DNA of 64,000 nt from Catellatospora sichuanensis (GCF_007483665.1 NZ_VIQO01000025.1:1-64000), one strand, 5' to 3'. Positions 8,134 through 19,714 are shown, numbered from the stretch's first letter. Notes: generated from the letters alone by a model not told the origin. Program-made: numbers and translations.

Positions 8134-9455
8134 GGGCCACCCTGGCCCGCGGCGCGCTCGCCGTCACGTCGATGGTGGCGCTGGCCTTCCTCGTGCCGCT
8201 CGCGCTGGTCACCAAGCAGATCGCAGAGGACCGCGCGCTGCTCGACGCCCGTCAGCAGGCTGCCGCGGTGGTCACGGCGCTGGCCGTGTCGAGCGACCCG
8301 GCGGTGCTGAGCCGGGCCATGGCGGCCACCGCCGACGGCCCGCGCCAGCGCCTGGCCGTGCACCTGTCCACCGGAGTATCGCTGGGCGCGAGCCGGGCCG
8401 AGATGGCCGACATCAAGCTGGCCGCCGACCGCGGCGGCTCGCTGACCGCGCCGGTCGAGGACGGTCTGGTGTACCTGCAGCCGGCCGCGCTCGACGGCGG
8501 CCGCAACGCGGTCGTCGAGGTGTTCGTCCCCGAGGCGGACCTGTCCCGGGGCGTGGCCACCGCCTGGTGGTCCATGGGCGCGCTGGCGGCGCTGCTGGTC
8601 GCGGTGTCGGTGGCGCTGGCCGACCGGCTCGGCTGGCGGGTGGTGGGCGCGACCAGGCAGCTGGCCCGCGCCTCGCGCGCGGTCGGCTCCGGCGACCTGA
8701 CCGTGCGGGTCGACCCGGCCGGGCCGCCCGATCTGGTCGAGGTGGGTGAGGCGTTCAACGCCATGGCGGACCGGCTCAACGCGGTCATCGACGCCGAACG
8801 CGAGCGCGCCGCCGACCTGTCGCACCGGCTGCGCACCCCGCTGACCGCGCTGCGCCTGGACACCGACGCGCTGCCGCCGGGCCCGGAGAGCGACCGGATG
8901 CGCCAGGCCGTGGAGGCCCTCGACGCCGAAATCGACGCGATCATCGCGGGTGCCCGCCGCACCGCCGCCGAACGCGCCGCAGAGGAGACCGACCTGGTGG
9001 ACGTGGTGGCCGACCGGCTGGCGTTCTGGGCCGTGCTCGCCGAGGACCACGGCCGTCCCTGGCAGGTCGTCGGCGCGGACGAGCCGGTCTGGCTGCCGGT
9101 GCCGCGTACCGACGCGATCGGTGCGGTCGACGCGCTGATCGGCAACATCTTCCGGCACACGCCGCACGGCACCGGATTCCGCGTGACCGTCACCCCCGAC
9201 ACCCTGGTGGTCGAGGACGGCGGCCCCGGCATCGCCGACGCCGACGCGGCCCTGCAGCGCGGCGTCAGCGGCGGCGGCTCCACCGGCCTCGGCCTCGACA
9301 TCGTCTGCCAACTGGCCCGCCAGGCGGGCGGCAGCATCGCCGTCGACCGCGGCGACCTCGGCGGCGCCCGCGTCACCGTCACCCTGACCCCGCTGGCCCC
9401 CGCGGCTCCCGCCCACGCCGCCGCAGTCCGCTTCCGCCGCGGCCAACAAGCCTGA
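8130..9455 (+). CDS. Sensor histidine kinase
   Basis: The 441-residue membrane kinase has TM1 at about residues 8-27, an extracytoplasmic segment, TM2 at about 144-164, a HAMP-like region, the H box DLSHRLRTPLTAL with H232, an N box (NIFRHTPHG), G1 (VEDGGPGI) and G2 (GSTGLGLDI). It is the cognate partner of the response regulator at 7438, with an ATGA overlap indicating coupled translation. The sensed signal is unknown; the extracytoplasmic region of about 115 residues shows no recognised domain. The gene converges on nagZ across a family C palindrome. Confidence 0.93.
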   Translation: MRATLARGALAVTSMVALAFLVPLALVTKQIAEDRALLDARQQAAAVVTALAVSSDPAVLSRAMAATADGPRQRLAVHLSTGVSLGASRAEMADIKLAADRGGSLTAPVEDGLVYLQPAALDGGRNAVVEVFVPEADLSRGVATAWWSMGALAALLVAVSVALADRLGWRVVGATRQLARASRAVGSGDLTVRVDPAGPPDLVEVGEAFNAMADRLNAVIDAERERAADLSHRLRTPLTALRLDTDALPPGPESDRMRQAVEALDAEIDAIIAGARRTAAERAAEETDLVDVVADRLAFWAVLAEDHGRPWQVVGADEPVWLPVPRTDAIGAVDALIGNIFRHTPHGTGFRVTVTPDTLVVEDGGPGIADADAALQRGVSGGGSTGLGLDIVCQLARQAGGSIAVDRGDLGGARVTVTLTPLAPAAPAHAAAVRFRRGQQA

Positions 9456-9496
9456 CCCCGCCCAGCTACCGCTCCCGCGCCCCGCGCTCCATGCCG

Positions 9497-9559
9497 AGAT
9501 CGCTGTTTCGTGTCAGAAAGTGCAGCCCGACCACACCTCTCGACACGAAACAGCGATCT
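9497..9559. repeat. Family C palindrome between convergent genes
   Basis: The perfect 18-bp arms AGATCGCTGTTTCGTGTC (9497-9514) and their complement (9542-9559) flank a 27-nt loop between the histidine kinase and nagZ 3' ends. A relative with the same AAGATCGC...GCGATCTT outer arms is at 41886-41950. It is likely a bidirectional terminator. Confidence 0.88.
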
Positions 9560-11113
9560 TCACCCGGCTAGGGCCTCGGCCGCGGCCTGGCCGCAGACGG
9601 CGGCTGCGCCGTGCGTGGCCAGGTGTACCGCGCCGACGGGTGCGCCCGCGGCGACGCCCATCTCGACCACGACCGTCTCCGGGCGGGCCGCCACGACGGC
9701 GTCGATCAGGTGCGCCAGCCAGGGGTGGCGGTGCGGATCGCGGCAGACCAGCACCGGGATGCGCCCGTCGGCTCCGGCGAGCACGTCGGCGATGGTCGCC
9801 CGCTCGTCCAGGCGGATCACGGTGGTCTCGGGGCACAGCTCCTTCAGCGGCGCGCCCACGCCCCACGGCGTACGCGCCTCGATGGCCAGGTTCATGGCGA
9901 CGCCGAACTCGACCACGTGCGCGGGCCCGGCCAGCGGCAGCGTGCCCGCGCCGGTGACGCGCAGCGCGCGGCGCGCCGCGGCCAGGCCGATCTCGGGACG
10001 GTCCGCGGCGAGCCAGCGGGCTGCGGCGGCGGCACGCTCGCCGCGCTGGGCCGCGCTCTCGGCGGCGAAGACGGCGACCCGCGAGGCCGCCTCGGCCAGC
10101 CGGCTCTCCGGCAGCTCGCCGCTGACCACGGCGTCGACGATGCTGGTGCGCAGCAGCTCGACGACGGCCTCGTCGGCGCTCTCGCCGCCGACGCAGATGG
10201 CGTCCGCGCCGCCGGCGATGGCCAGCGCGGCCGCGCCGCCCAGCCCGTACCGCTGCGACACCGAGGCCATCTCGATGCCGTCGGTCACCACCAGGCCCTT
10301 GAAGCCGAGCTGCGCCCGCAGCAGGTCGATGAGCACGGAGCGGCTCATGGTGGCCGGCCGCTCCGGGTCCAGCGCGGGCACCAGCAGGTGCGCGGTCATG
10401 ATGGAGCGGACCCCGGCGTCGATCGCGGCGGTGAACGGCGGCAGCTCGACCTGGCCGAGCCGGGCGGCGTCGACCTCGATGATCGGCAGCCCGTGGTGGG
10501 AGTCGACGCCGGTGTCACCGTGCCCGGGGAAGTGCTTGGCGCAGGCGGCCACGCCGGTGGACTGCAGGCCGCGGATCCAGGCCGCGGTGTGCCGGGCCAC
10601 CAGGTCCGGGTCGCCGCCGAAGGAGCGTACGCCGATGACCGGGTTGGCCGGGTTGTTGTTCACGTCCGCGGCGGGCGCGTAGTCCAGGGTGATCCCGGCC
10701 GCGGCCAGCTGCGCGCCGATGTCGGCGGCGACGGCCTCGGTCAGCGCGGGGTCGTCCACCGCGCCGAGGGCGTGGTTGCCGGGCCGGCGGCTGCCGTGCT
10801 CCACGTCGAGGCGGGTGACGTCGCCGGACTCCTCGTCGACGGCGATGATCACGTCGGGGTTCTCCGCCACCAGCGCCGCGTTCAGCGCCGCGACCTGGTC
10901 CAGGTCGACGATGTTGCGGGCGAACAGCACGACGCCGCCCAACCCGTCGTTCAGGCGGCGGCGCAGCCAGTCGGGCGGCACGGTGCCGACGAAGCCGGGT
11001 TGCAGCACCGCGTCGGCCAGCCGGAGCAGACCACGATCGTGCAGGTGGGGCCGCTGCCCCGGCGCTGTGGCGGTGCCCAGCGCCGGGGACGTGCGGTGGT
11101 CTGTCGTGGTCAT
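9560..11113 (-). CDS. nagZ: Glycoside hydrolase family 3 beta-N-acetylhexosaminidase (NagZ-type)
   Basis: The 517-residue GH3 enzyme has the NagZ signature KHFPGHGDTGVDSHH at residues 193-207, which includes the histidine that serves as general acid/base in NagZ-type GH3 enzymes, and the likely nucleophile D278 in VVTDGIEM. It is longer than the single-domain NagZ of Gram-negatives (about 340) and has a C-terminal alpha/beta domain, as in several actinobacterial enzymes. No signal peptide is visible, so it should act in the cytoplasm on GlcNAc-containing muropeptides or disaccharides. Some GH3 members with this motif are phosphorylases, which is not excluded. The start is ATG 11113. Confidence 0.9.
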   Translation of the reverse strand: MTTTDHRTSPALGTATAPGQRPHLHDRGLLRLADAVLQPGFVGTVPPDWLRRRLNDGLGGVVLFARNIVDLDQVAALNAALVAENPDVIIAVDEESGDVTRLDVEHGSRRPGNHALGAVDDPALTEAVAADIGAQLAAAGITLDYAPAADVNNNPANPVIGVRSFGGDPDLVARHTAAWIRGLQSTGVAACAKHFPGHGDTGVDSHHGLPIIEVDAARLGQVELPPFTAAIDAGVRSIMTAHLLVPALDPERPATMSRSVLIDLLRAQLGFKGLVVTDGIEMASVSQRYGLGGAAALAIAGGADAICVGGESADEAVVELLRTSIVDAVVSGELPESRLAEAASRVAVFAAESAAQRGERAAAAARWLAADRPEIGLAAARRALRVTGAGTLPLAGPAHVVEFGVAMNLAIEARTPWGVGAPLKELCPETTVIRLDERATIADVLAGADGRIPVLVCRDPHRHPWLAHLIDAVVAARPETVVVEMGVAAGAPVGAVHLATHGAAAVCGQAAAEALAG

Positions 11114-11153
11114 GCGCGTACGGCCCCCGTTTCAGAGTCGAGGACCACACACT

Positions 11154-11172
11154 ATTACTTAAGTTTCCTAAT
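11154..11172. promoter_or_regulatory. AT-rich imperfect palindrome upstream of nagZ
   Basis: ATTACTTAAGTTTCCTAAT is an island of A/T in very GC-rich DNA. On the nagZ strand it reads ATTAGGAAACTTAAGTAAT, a 9-1-9 arrangement with 6 of 9 pairs matching. It lies 41 bp upstream of the nagZ start and overlaps the hisS stop. It resembles operators of ROK/NagC-type sugar regulators, but that is an inference from shape only. Confidence 0.4.
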
Positions 11173-12502
11173 TAAAAGTCCCCTCCACCACCGGGATGAG
11201 ATCCACCGCCGGAGGTGTCCAGTTTCCGGCCGTCGCCTCGACCTGTTCGCCCGATCGGATGTCCTTCACGGTGTCCGCCGCGTCCTCGGCCCCGGGGAAC
11301 CACACGTACGGAATCCCGCGGCGGTCGGCGAACTTGATCTGCTTGCCGAACTTGGCCGCACTCGGCGACACCTCGGTCGCGATCCCCCGCGCCCGCAACT
11401 GCGCCGCGATGCGGTCGCACGCCCGGCGGTCCTCCTCCGCCCCCACGGCGACCAGCACCGCGGTCGGCACCGATCGGCTGGCCGACAGCGCGTTCTCGCC
11501 GAACAGCACGCCCAGCAGGCGGCTGACGCCGATGGACAGACCGACGCCGGGGAACCGGTCGTTGCCGGAGCTGGCCAGGTTGTCGTAGCGCCCTCCGGAG
11601 CAGACCGAGCCGTAGCGCTCCAGCCCGGCCAGCTGCGTCTCGTAGACCGTGCCGGTGTAGTAGTCCAGTCCGCGGGCGATCTTCAGCTCGGCCCGGCACA
11701 GCCCCGGCGAGTGCGCCCCGGCCGCCTCGACCACGGCGGCCAGCTCGGCCAGGCCCTCGTCCAGCAGCGGGTCACTGATACCGAGCTTGCGCACGTCGTC
11801 GACGAACGACGTGTCGTCCGACGAGATCTCCGCGAGCGCCAGCACCAGCTTGGCCTGCGACTCGGTCACCCCGAGCGGAGCCAGCTCCGCGGTGACCCCG
11901 GCCGGGCCGATCTTGTCGAGCTTGTCCACCACCCGCATCACCGCCTCCGGGTCCACCAGGTCCAGTCCCTGGTAGAAGCCCTGCAGCACCTTGCGGTTGT
12001 TGACCAGGACGGTCGGCTTGGGGATGGGCAGCCCGGCGAGCGCGTCACCGATCACTAGCGGCAGCTCGGCCTCGTAGTGCGCGGGCAGCGTGTCCCGGTC
12101 CACGATGTCGATGTCGGCCTGCACGAACTCGCGGTAGCGGCCCACCTGCGGCCGCTCGCCCCGCCAAGCCTTCTGGATCTGGTATCGGCGGAACGGGAAG
12201 TGCAGCTTGCCCGCGTTCTCCAGCACGAAGCGGGCGAATGGCACGGTCAGGTCGAAGTGCAGGCCGAGGCTCGCGTCGGAGGTGTCCTCGCCTTCGGCCT
12301 GCAGGCGGCGCAGCACGTACACCTCCTTGGAGGTCTCGCCCTTGCGCAGCAGCTGGTCGAGCGGTTCGACGGCGCGCGTCTCCAGTGACGCGAAGCCGTA
12401 CAGCTCGAAGGTGCGGCGGATGTGGTCGAGGAAGCGCTGCTCGATGATGCGCTGCGCGGGCAGCCACTCCGGGAAGCCGGACAGCGGCGTGGGCTTGCTC
12501 AT
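11168..12502 (-). CDS. hisS: Histidyl-tRNA synthetase
   Basis: The 444-residue class II synthetase has the motif 2 region FRRYQIQKAWRGERPQVGRYREF, the histidine-specific HisA-type motif ELKIARGLDYYTGTVYE, motif 3 (GVGLSIGVSRLLG) and a C-terminal anticodon-binding domain (PTAVLVAVG...). Its length is normal for the family. The start is ATG 12502. It follows the metallo-hydrolase gene by 30 bp on the same strand, the arrangement seen in mycobacteria and other Actinobacteria, so the two are probably co-transcribed. Confidence 0.97.
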   Translation of the reverse strand: MSKPTPLSGFPEWLPAQRIIEQRFLDHIRRTFELYGFASLETRAVEPLDQLLRKGETSKEVYVLRRLQAEGEDTSDASLGLHFDLTVPFARFVLENAGKLHFPFRRYQIQKAWRGERPQVGRYREFVQADIDIVDRDTLPAHYEAELPLVIGDALAGLPIPKPTVLVNNRKVLQGFYQGLDLVDPEAVMRVVDKLDKIGPAGVTAELAPLGVTESQAKLVLALAEISSDDTSFVDDVRKLGISDPLLDEGLAELAAVVEAAGAHSPGLCRAELKIARGLDYYTGTVYETQLAGLERYGSVCSGGRYDNLASSGNDRFPGVGLSIGVSRLLGVLFGENALSASRSVPTAVLVAVGAEEDRRACDRIAAQLRARGIATEVSPSAAKFGKQIKFADRRGIPYVWFPGAEDAADTVKDIRSGEQVEATAGNWTPPAVDLIPVVEGTFN

Positions 12503-12532
12503 GAAAACGTCACTCCAAGGGAAAAGTCTGAA

Positions 12533-13228
12533 TCAGAAGCCCCGGCGGGGCGCGTCGCCGACGGTCAGCAGGTCGCGCAGGAACGGGTTGCGCGCGCGCT
12601 CGCGGCCGATGGTCGTCGACGGCCCGTGGCCGGGGAGCACCACGGTCTCGTCGGCCAGGGTCAGCACCTTGTCGCGCAGGCTCTCGGCCATGCGCGCCAT
12701 GCTGCCGCCCGGCAGGTCGGTGCGGCCGATGCCGTCGCGGAAGAGCACGTCGCCGGTGAAGCAGAGCGGCTCGCCCTCCTGCCCGGGCATCCGGAACATC
12801 ACCGACCCGCCGGTATGGCCCGGCGCATGGTCCACGGTGATCTCCAGCCCGGCGAGGCTCAGCACGGCTCCGTCGGTCAGCTCGGCGACGTCGTCGGGCT
12901 CGGCGTAGGGCAGCCGCCCGCCGAACATGGCGCTCAGGTCGACCGACAGCGCCTTGGCCGGATCGGCCAGCAGCTCACGGTCGGCCGAATGGATCCAGGC
13001 GGTGATGCCCCGGGCGCCGCACACCGGCGTGACGGAGAAGGTGTGGTCCAGATGCCCGTGGGTGAGCACGACGGCGGCCGGCCGCAGCCGGTGCTCGGCG
13101 AGAACCGCGTCCAGGTGGTCCATGACCCCGATGCCCGGGTCGATCACCACGCACTGCTCGCCGGGAGCGCTGGCGACCACATAACAGTTGGTCCCGAACG
13201 CCTGCGCCGGAAAGCCCACCACAAGCAC
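12533..13228 (-). CDS. MBL-fold metallo-hydrolase (glyoxalase II-like)
   Basis: The 231-residue metallo-beta-lactamase-fold protein has the metal motif THGHLDHT (H57, H59, D61, H62 from the chosen start), further ligands in DHAPGHTGGS and CFTGDVLF, and PGHGPST near the end. GTG 13228 was chosen because GGAGAGGGG lies just upstream and the domain starts there; the frame runs open to 13327. The position next to hisS and opposite ppiB matches mycobacterial Rv2581c, annotated as glyoxalase II/hydroxyacylglutathione hydrolase. The real thiol substrate in a mycothiol organism is unknown. Confidence 0.88.
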   Translation of the reverse strand: MLVVGFPAQAFGTNCYVVASAPGEQCVVIDPGIGVMDHLDAVLAEHRLRPAAVVLTHGHLDHTFSVTPVCGARGITAWIHSADRELLADPAKALSVDLSAMFGGRLPYAEPDDVAELTDGAVLSLAGLEITVDHAPGHTGGSVMFRMPGQEGEPLCFTGDVLFRDGIGRTDLPGGSMARMAESLRDKVLTLADETVVLPGHGPSTTIGRERARNPFLRDLLTVGDAPRRGF

Positions 13229-13509
13229 GACAAAACCCCTCTCCGCAGACTTCAGCGCCCAGCCTAGTGCCAGCGCGGGCATCGACGGCGCACGGCACGA
13301 AGGCTCCGGAAGGCGATCATCCATCACAGAACCAGGACGGGCATACGTGTTTCTCAGCGTTTACCCGTACACTCGCTCGGACGTGTGGCGCGGCCCACGC
13401 CCGGCGGAGGCCGGCGCGGCGCGTGATGCGACACCAACCCCCTAACGTGATAAAGGTGACACAGCGGACATGCTTCGCTGCGGTCAAAATGGTGACAGGA
13501 GGAGCTCGG

Positions 13510-14454
13510 GTGGCTTCCAGCAATACCCGACAGCGCAAGCTGGCCCGCGCCAAGGTCGACCGGCAGATGGCTCGCCGGGCCGATCAGGAGCGCCGCTCGC
13601 GCCAGCTCAAGGCGGTGTTCGGCGGACTGTTCGCGATCGTGCTCGTCGGCGTGCTCGGGGCGTGGAGCCTCGGCGCCTTCGACGCGAAGCCGACGGAGAC
13701 GGTCGCCGAGACCTGCGCCTGGAACCCGCTGGACCTAGCGGGCAACCCGTCCCTCAAGGACGCGGGCAAGCCGGCGACCAGCGGCATGCCGACCTCGGGC
13801 ACGTCCGCGATGACGGTCGCCTTCGGCAGCGGCAACGTCGTGGCCGAACTCGACCGCACCGCCGCCCCGTGCGGCGCGGCCAGCCTGAAGTACCTCGCCG
13901 ACAGCGGGTTCTACAACGACACCAAGTGCCACAAGCTGACCCACGGCGAGGGTGACTTCGCGCTGGCCTGTGGTGACCCGTCCGGCACCGGCAACGGCGG
14001 CGCGGCGTACTCCTGGTGGATGGAGAACCCGCCGGCCACCGCCGAGGACCCGAGCGCGGCGCCGTCGACCGGCACGAGCGCGTCGGCCGCGGCGACCCCG
14101 AGCCCGAACGCGGCCACGGCGGTCCGCTACCCGGCCGGCACGGTCGCCATGACGCCGAACGTCAACGGCAGCCAGTTCGTGATCTTCTACCAGGACTCGA
14201 CCACCGAGACCGCGTACTCGATCGTCGGCAAGCTCACCTCGGGCCTCGAAGTCATCAAGAAGATCGCGCAGGCCGGCACCACCGCCAACGAGGCGGGCGA
14301 GGCGACCAAGCCCAAGCAGGACGTCGTCGTCAAGACGCTGACGGTGGTCGACACCACCGCCCCGGCTTCGCCGTCCACTCCGGCCAGCCCTGCCGCACCG
14401 GCCCCGTCCGGTTCGGCCACCACCCCGAAGCCGTCGGCCTCGACCGCCAGTTGA
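13510..14454 (+). CDS. Membrane-anchored cyclophilin-like protein with altered catalytic residues
   Basis: The 314-residue protein has a basic N-terminus, one TM segment at about residues 36-55 and an extracytoplasmic cyclophilin fold, ending in a Pro/Ala/Ser/Thr-rich tail. It is the first of three tandem paralogues. Four cysteines are shared with the other two (ETCAWNP, APCGAAS, TKCHKL, LACGDP). The catalytic arginine of the FHR motif is lysine here (CHKL), the glutamine before CGDP is alanine and the SQFF segment is SQFVIF, so isomerase activity is doubtful. A 30-residue low-complexity insertion follows WWMENP. GTG 13510 is preceded by AGGAGGAG; the frame extends further upstream without support. 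Confidence 0.85.
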   Translation: MASSNTRQRKLARAKVDRQMARRADQERRSRQLKAVFGGLFAIVLVGVLGAWSLGAFDAKPTETVAETCAWNPLDLAGNPSLKDAGKPATSGMPTSGTSAMTVAFGSGNVVAELDRTAAPCGAASLKYLADSGFYNDTKCHKLTHGEGDFALACGDPSGTGNGGAAYSWWMENPPATAEDPSAAPSTGTSASAAATPSPNAATAVRYPAGTVAMTPNVNGSQFVIFYQDSTTETAYSIVGKLTSGLEVIKKIAQAGTTANEAGEATKPKQDVVVKTLTVVDTTAPASPSTPASPAAPAPSGSATTPKPSASTAS

Positions 14455-14479
14455 TCAGTAGTAGCAGGAGGACAGACCC

Positions 14480-15280
14480 GTGAGTTCCACGATCCAGCGC
14501 CAGCGCGCGGCAGCCCGCGCGCGGCTCGAGCGCCAGATGGGCGAGCGGCTGGAAGAGGCCCGCAAGCGCAAGCAGCGCAACGCCATCATCGGCGCGGCGG
14601 TGGCCCTGCTGCTCGTCATCGGCGGCGCGGTATGGCTGACCAAGGCAGTCAGCGGCGGCGACGAGGACCCGGCCGCCGCCAACCCGCTGCCGCAGGGCAA
14701 CGTGTGCACCTGGACGCCCGACGACGCGAAGGCGAACCCGAACCTCAAGGACGTCGGCACGCCGCCGACCGAGGTGAGCACCAAGGGCACCCAGACCATG
14801 ACGATCACCACCAACCACGGTGTGATCGAGGCCAAGGTCAACACTGCCAAGGCGCCCTGCACCGCGGCCAGCATGACCTACCTGGCGAGCAAGAACTTCT
14901 TCGACAACACGAAGTGCCACCGCCTGGTCACCGAGGGCATCAAGGTGCTGCAGTGCGGTGACCCGAGCGGCACCGGCAACGGCGGCCCGTCCTACAAGAT
15001 GGCCGAGGAGAACCTGCCCAACGTCACCGAGCCGACCAAGGCGTACCCGCCGGGCACCCTCGCGATGGCCAAGACCCAGGCTCCCAACAGCACGGGCAGC
15101 CAGTTCTTCATCGTGTACGGCGAGAGCCAGCTCGGCCCGGACTACACCGTGCTCGGCACCATCACCAAGGGCCTGGACGTCGTGGAGAAGGTCGCCAAGG
15201 ACGGCATCGCGGCCGACGGGATCGCGCCGAAGACGCCGGTCACCATCACCTCGCTGAAGATGACGCCGGCCGAGAGCTGA
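14480..15280 (+). CDS. ppiB: Membrane-anchored cyclophilin-type peptidyl-prolyl isomerase
   Basis: The 266-residue protein has a basic, coiled N-terminus, TM at about residues 34-53 and an extracytoplasmic cyclophilin domain. Typical motifs are present: TITTNHGVIEAKV, FDNTKCHRLVTEGIKVLQCGDP (arginine and glutamine retained) and GSQFFIVYG. Four cysteines are placed as in its two neighbours and could form disulfides. The start is GTG 14480, after AGGAGGAC. This copy best matches mycobacterial PpiB (Rv2582), encoded at the same locus. It follows the first paralogue by 25 bp and ends in a strong terminator at 15301. Confidence 0.92.
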   Translation: MSSTIQRQRAAARARLERQMGERLEEARKRKQRNAIIGAAVALLLVIGGAVWLTKAVSGGDEDPAAANPLPQGNVCTWTPDDAKANPNLKDVGTPPTEVSTKGTQTMTITTNHGVIEAKVNTAKAPCTAASMTYLASKNFFDNTKCHRLVTEGIKVLQCGDPSGTGNGGPSYKMAEENLPNVTEPTKAYPPGTLAMAKTQAPNSTGSQFFIVYGESQLGPDYTVLGTITKGLDVVEKVAKDGIAADGIAPKTPVTITSLKMTPAES

Positions 15281-15300
15281 TCGCCGGTACGACACCAGTC

Positions 15301-15336
15301 GAAGAGGGGCGGGGCCTGACGGCCCCGCCCCTCTTC
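15301..15336 (+). terminator. Strong hairpin after the second cyclophilin gene
   Basis: Perfect 16-bp arms (GAAGAGGGGCGGGGCC and complement) with a TGAC loop lie 21 bp after the stop. The hairpin is very GC-rich, with no long U-tract. Confidence 0.85.
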
Positions 15337-15437
15337 GCGTCCCCGGGTCCGTCGGTTGTGGACGCCTCGGGGTCACCGGCCGATGCACGGGATGCCGGAA
15401 GGCGCTACGCTGCGGTTCCACCTGTGACAGGAGACCC

Positions 15438-16265
15438 GTGGCCACACCCCCCTGGACGCCCGACGCCAGTTCGCACCAAGCTCCCGCAGGTCAGCGCCGC
15501 GCCACCAGCGGATGCCTGATTGCGGGCGTGGTCACCGCCATCGTCGTGGTGCTGATCTGCACGGTCGTCGCCGCGGTCGTGCTGGTGCAGCGGCTGCGCG
15601 ACGAGGCCGCCACCGGCGCCGGGCCCGGGAACGAGCCGGCCGCCGCCGCGAGCGCCGGCTCCCCCGCGGGCGGCGCGTGCCGCTGGCTGCCGACCGACGA
15701 AGCGTCGAACCCGAACATCAAGAACGTCGGCACCCCGCCGACGACCGTGCCGACCAGCGGCGTCCAGCAGCTCACCATGACCACCGACCACGGTGTGATC
15801 AAGGTGCAGGTCGAGACCGCCAAGGCGCCGTGCGCGGCGGCCAGCATCACCTACCTGGCGGGCAGGAAGTTCTTCGACAACACCCGGTGCCACCGACTGG
15901 TGACCGAGGGCATCGAGGTGCTGCAGTGCGGCGACCCCACCGCCACGGGCATGGGCGGTCCGTCCTACCGGTACGCCGAAGAAAACCTGCCCAACGTCAC
16001 CGACCCGGCCAAGAACTACCCGGTCGGCACCCTGGCCATGGCGAAGACCCAGGATCCGGCCACCACCGGCAGCCAGTTCTTCATCGTGTACGGCCCCAGC
16101 CCGCTCACGCCCGACTACACCGTGCTCGGCACCCTCACCGCGGGCCTCGACGTCGTCCAGGCGATCGGCAAGGCCGGCGCGGTCGACCCCGCAGGCAAGG
16201 CCGCCACCGACGGGGCCCCAAGCTCCCCCGTCACCATCACCTCCCTCACCGTCACCCCCGCCTGA
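15438..16265 (+). CDS. Membrane-anchored cyclophilin-type peptidyl-prolyl isomerase (third paralogue)
   Basis: The 275-residue protein has a Pro/Gln-rich cytoplasmic N-terminus, TM at about residues 26-50 and an extracytoplasmic cyclophilin domain close in sequence to the second copy. It retains the catalytic-type residues in FDNTRCHRLVTEGIEVLQCGDP and GSQFFIVYG, and the four conserved cysteines. The start is GTG 15438, preceded by GACAGGAGACCC. It is separated from the second copy by a terminator, so it probably has its own promoter. It converges on relA across a perfect 25-bp palindrome. Confidence 0.9.
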   Translation: MATPPWTPDASSHQAPAGQRRATSGCLIAGVVTAIVVVLICTVVAAVVLVQRLRDEAATGAGPGNEPAAAASAGSPAGGACRWLPTDEASNPNIKNVGTPPTTVPTSGVQQLTMTTDHGVIKVQVETAKAPCAAASITYLAGRKFFDNTRCHRLVTEGIEVLQCGDPTATGMGGPSYRYAEENLPNVTDPAKNYPVGTLAMAKTQDPATTGSQFFIVYGPSPLTPDYTVLGTLTAGLDVVQAIGKAGAVDPAGKAATDGAPSSPVTITSLTVTPA

Positions 16266-16297
16266 CCACCCGGCCACCCGGCCCGCCCGCGGGCACG

Positions 16298-16352
16298 ACT
16301 CTTGAAGACTCGCGCCCTCGTCGACATGACGAGGGCGCGAGTCTTCAAGAGT
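16298..16352. terminator. Perfect 25-bp palindrome between cyclophilin and relA 3' ends
   Basis: Left arm 16298-16322 (ACTCTTGAAGACTCGCGCCC...) and right arm 16328-16352 match without mismatch around a 5-nt loop. It is probably a bidirectional terminator. No other member of this sequence family was seen in the window. Confidence 0.9.
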
Positions 16353-16371
16353 TGTGGTGGAAGTCGGGCGG

Positions 16372-18882
<2,511 letters not shown>

Positions 18883-19078
18883 CGGCCGCTCCTTCGAGTG
18901 AGGTTCGGATAGCCCATGCTACCTGTGTTCGGGCTCGTCGGCCGATTTGCCGACAGGTGCGTACCGCAGCCGGCAGCAGCCGGGGAGGGCACTCGTGGCG
19001 TCCGTCACCCGGGCGGGTGGCGGGCGCGATGGATCCGGGCGCTCCGTGCGCGCCCCGGACGGTGGTGTGCGTGGGGCG

Positions 19079-19639
19079 CTAGATGCGCAGGAGAGCGTGC
19101 ACCGGGCGCTCGCCCAGGCGCTCGCGGCCGCCCAGGAAGCCCAGTTCGATGAGCACCACGAAGCCGGCCAGCTCGCCGCCCGCACGCTGCACCAGGTCCA
19201 GCGTGGCGTCGGCGGTGCCGCCGGTGGCCAGCACGTCGTCGACGACCAGCACCCGCTGGCCGGACGTGAACGCGGCCTCGCTGATCTCCAGGGTCGCCGT
19301 GCCGTACTCCAGGGCGTACGTGGCCGCGTGGGCCACCCGCGGCAGCTTGCCGGCCTTGCGTACGGCCACCACACCCGTGCCGGCGGCGTACGCGACCGCG
19401 GCGGCCAGCACGAAGCCACGCGCCTCCACGCCCACGACCACGTCGAACGAACCGGCGTACTGCGCCACGATCGCGTCGATGACGCCGCGGAACGCCTTGC
19501 CGTCGGCGAACAGCGGGGTCAGGTCCTTGAACAGGACACCCGTCTTCGGGAAGTCCGCCACGTCGACGACCATGTCGGCGACGAGCGCCGCGGTGGCGGG
19601 CCCGCTGTCACCCTGGATCAGATCGTTGGTCACGGGCAC
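19079..19639 (-). CDS. apt: Adenine phosphoribosyltransferase
   Basis: The 186-residue enzyme makes AMP from adenine and PRPP (purine salvage). The PRPP-binding signature VLVVDDVLATGGT is at residues 130-142, preceded by GVEARGFVLAAAVA and RKAGKLP, all typical of Apt. It sits between secF and relA, as in many Actinobacteria. GTG 19639 is the family-like start, although a few residues could be trimmed. The leader region to relA is 196 bp and contains a GTCGGC...GCCGAC hairpin near 18938. Confidence 0.95.
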   Translation of the reverse strand: MPVTNDLIQGDSGPATAALVADMVVDVADFPKTGVLFKDLTPLFADGKAFRGVIDAIVAQYAGSFDVVVGVEARGFVLAAAVAYAAGTGVVAVRKAGKLPRVAHAATYALEYGTATLEISEAAFTSGQRVLVVDDVLATGGTADATLDLVQRAGGELAGFVVLIELGFLGGRERLGERPVHALLRI

Positions 19640-19714
19640 ACCCTAGTACGACCGGCCCTGCCGCCACACGTTCATCGCGGGTCACACCAGCCGGCTGTGT
19701 CGCCCGGCACACGG

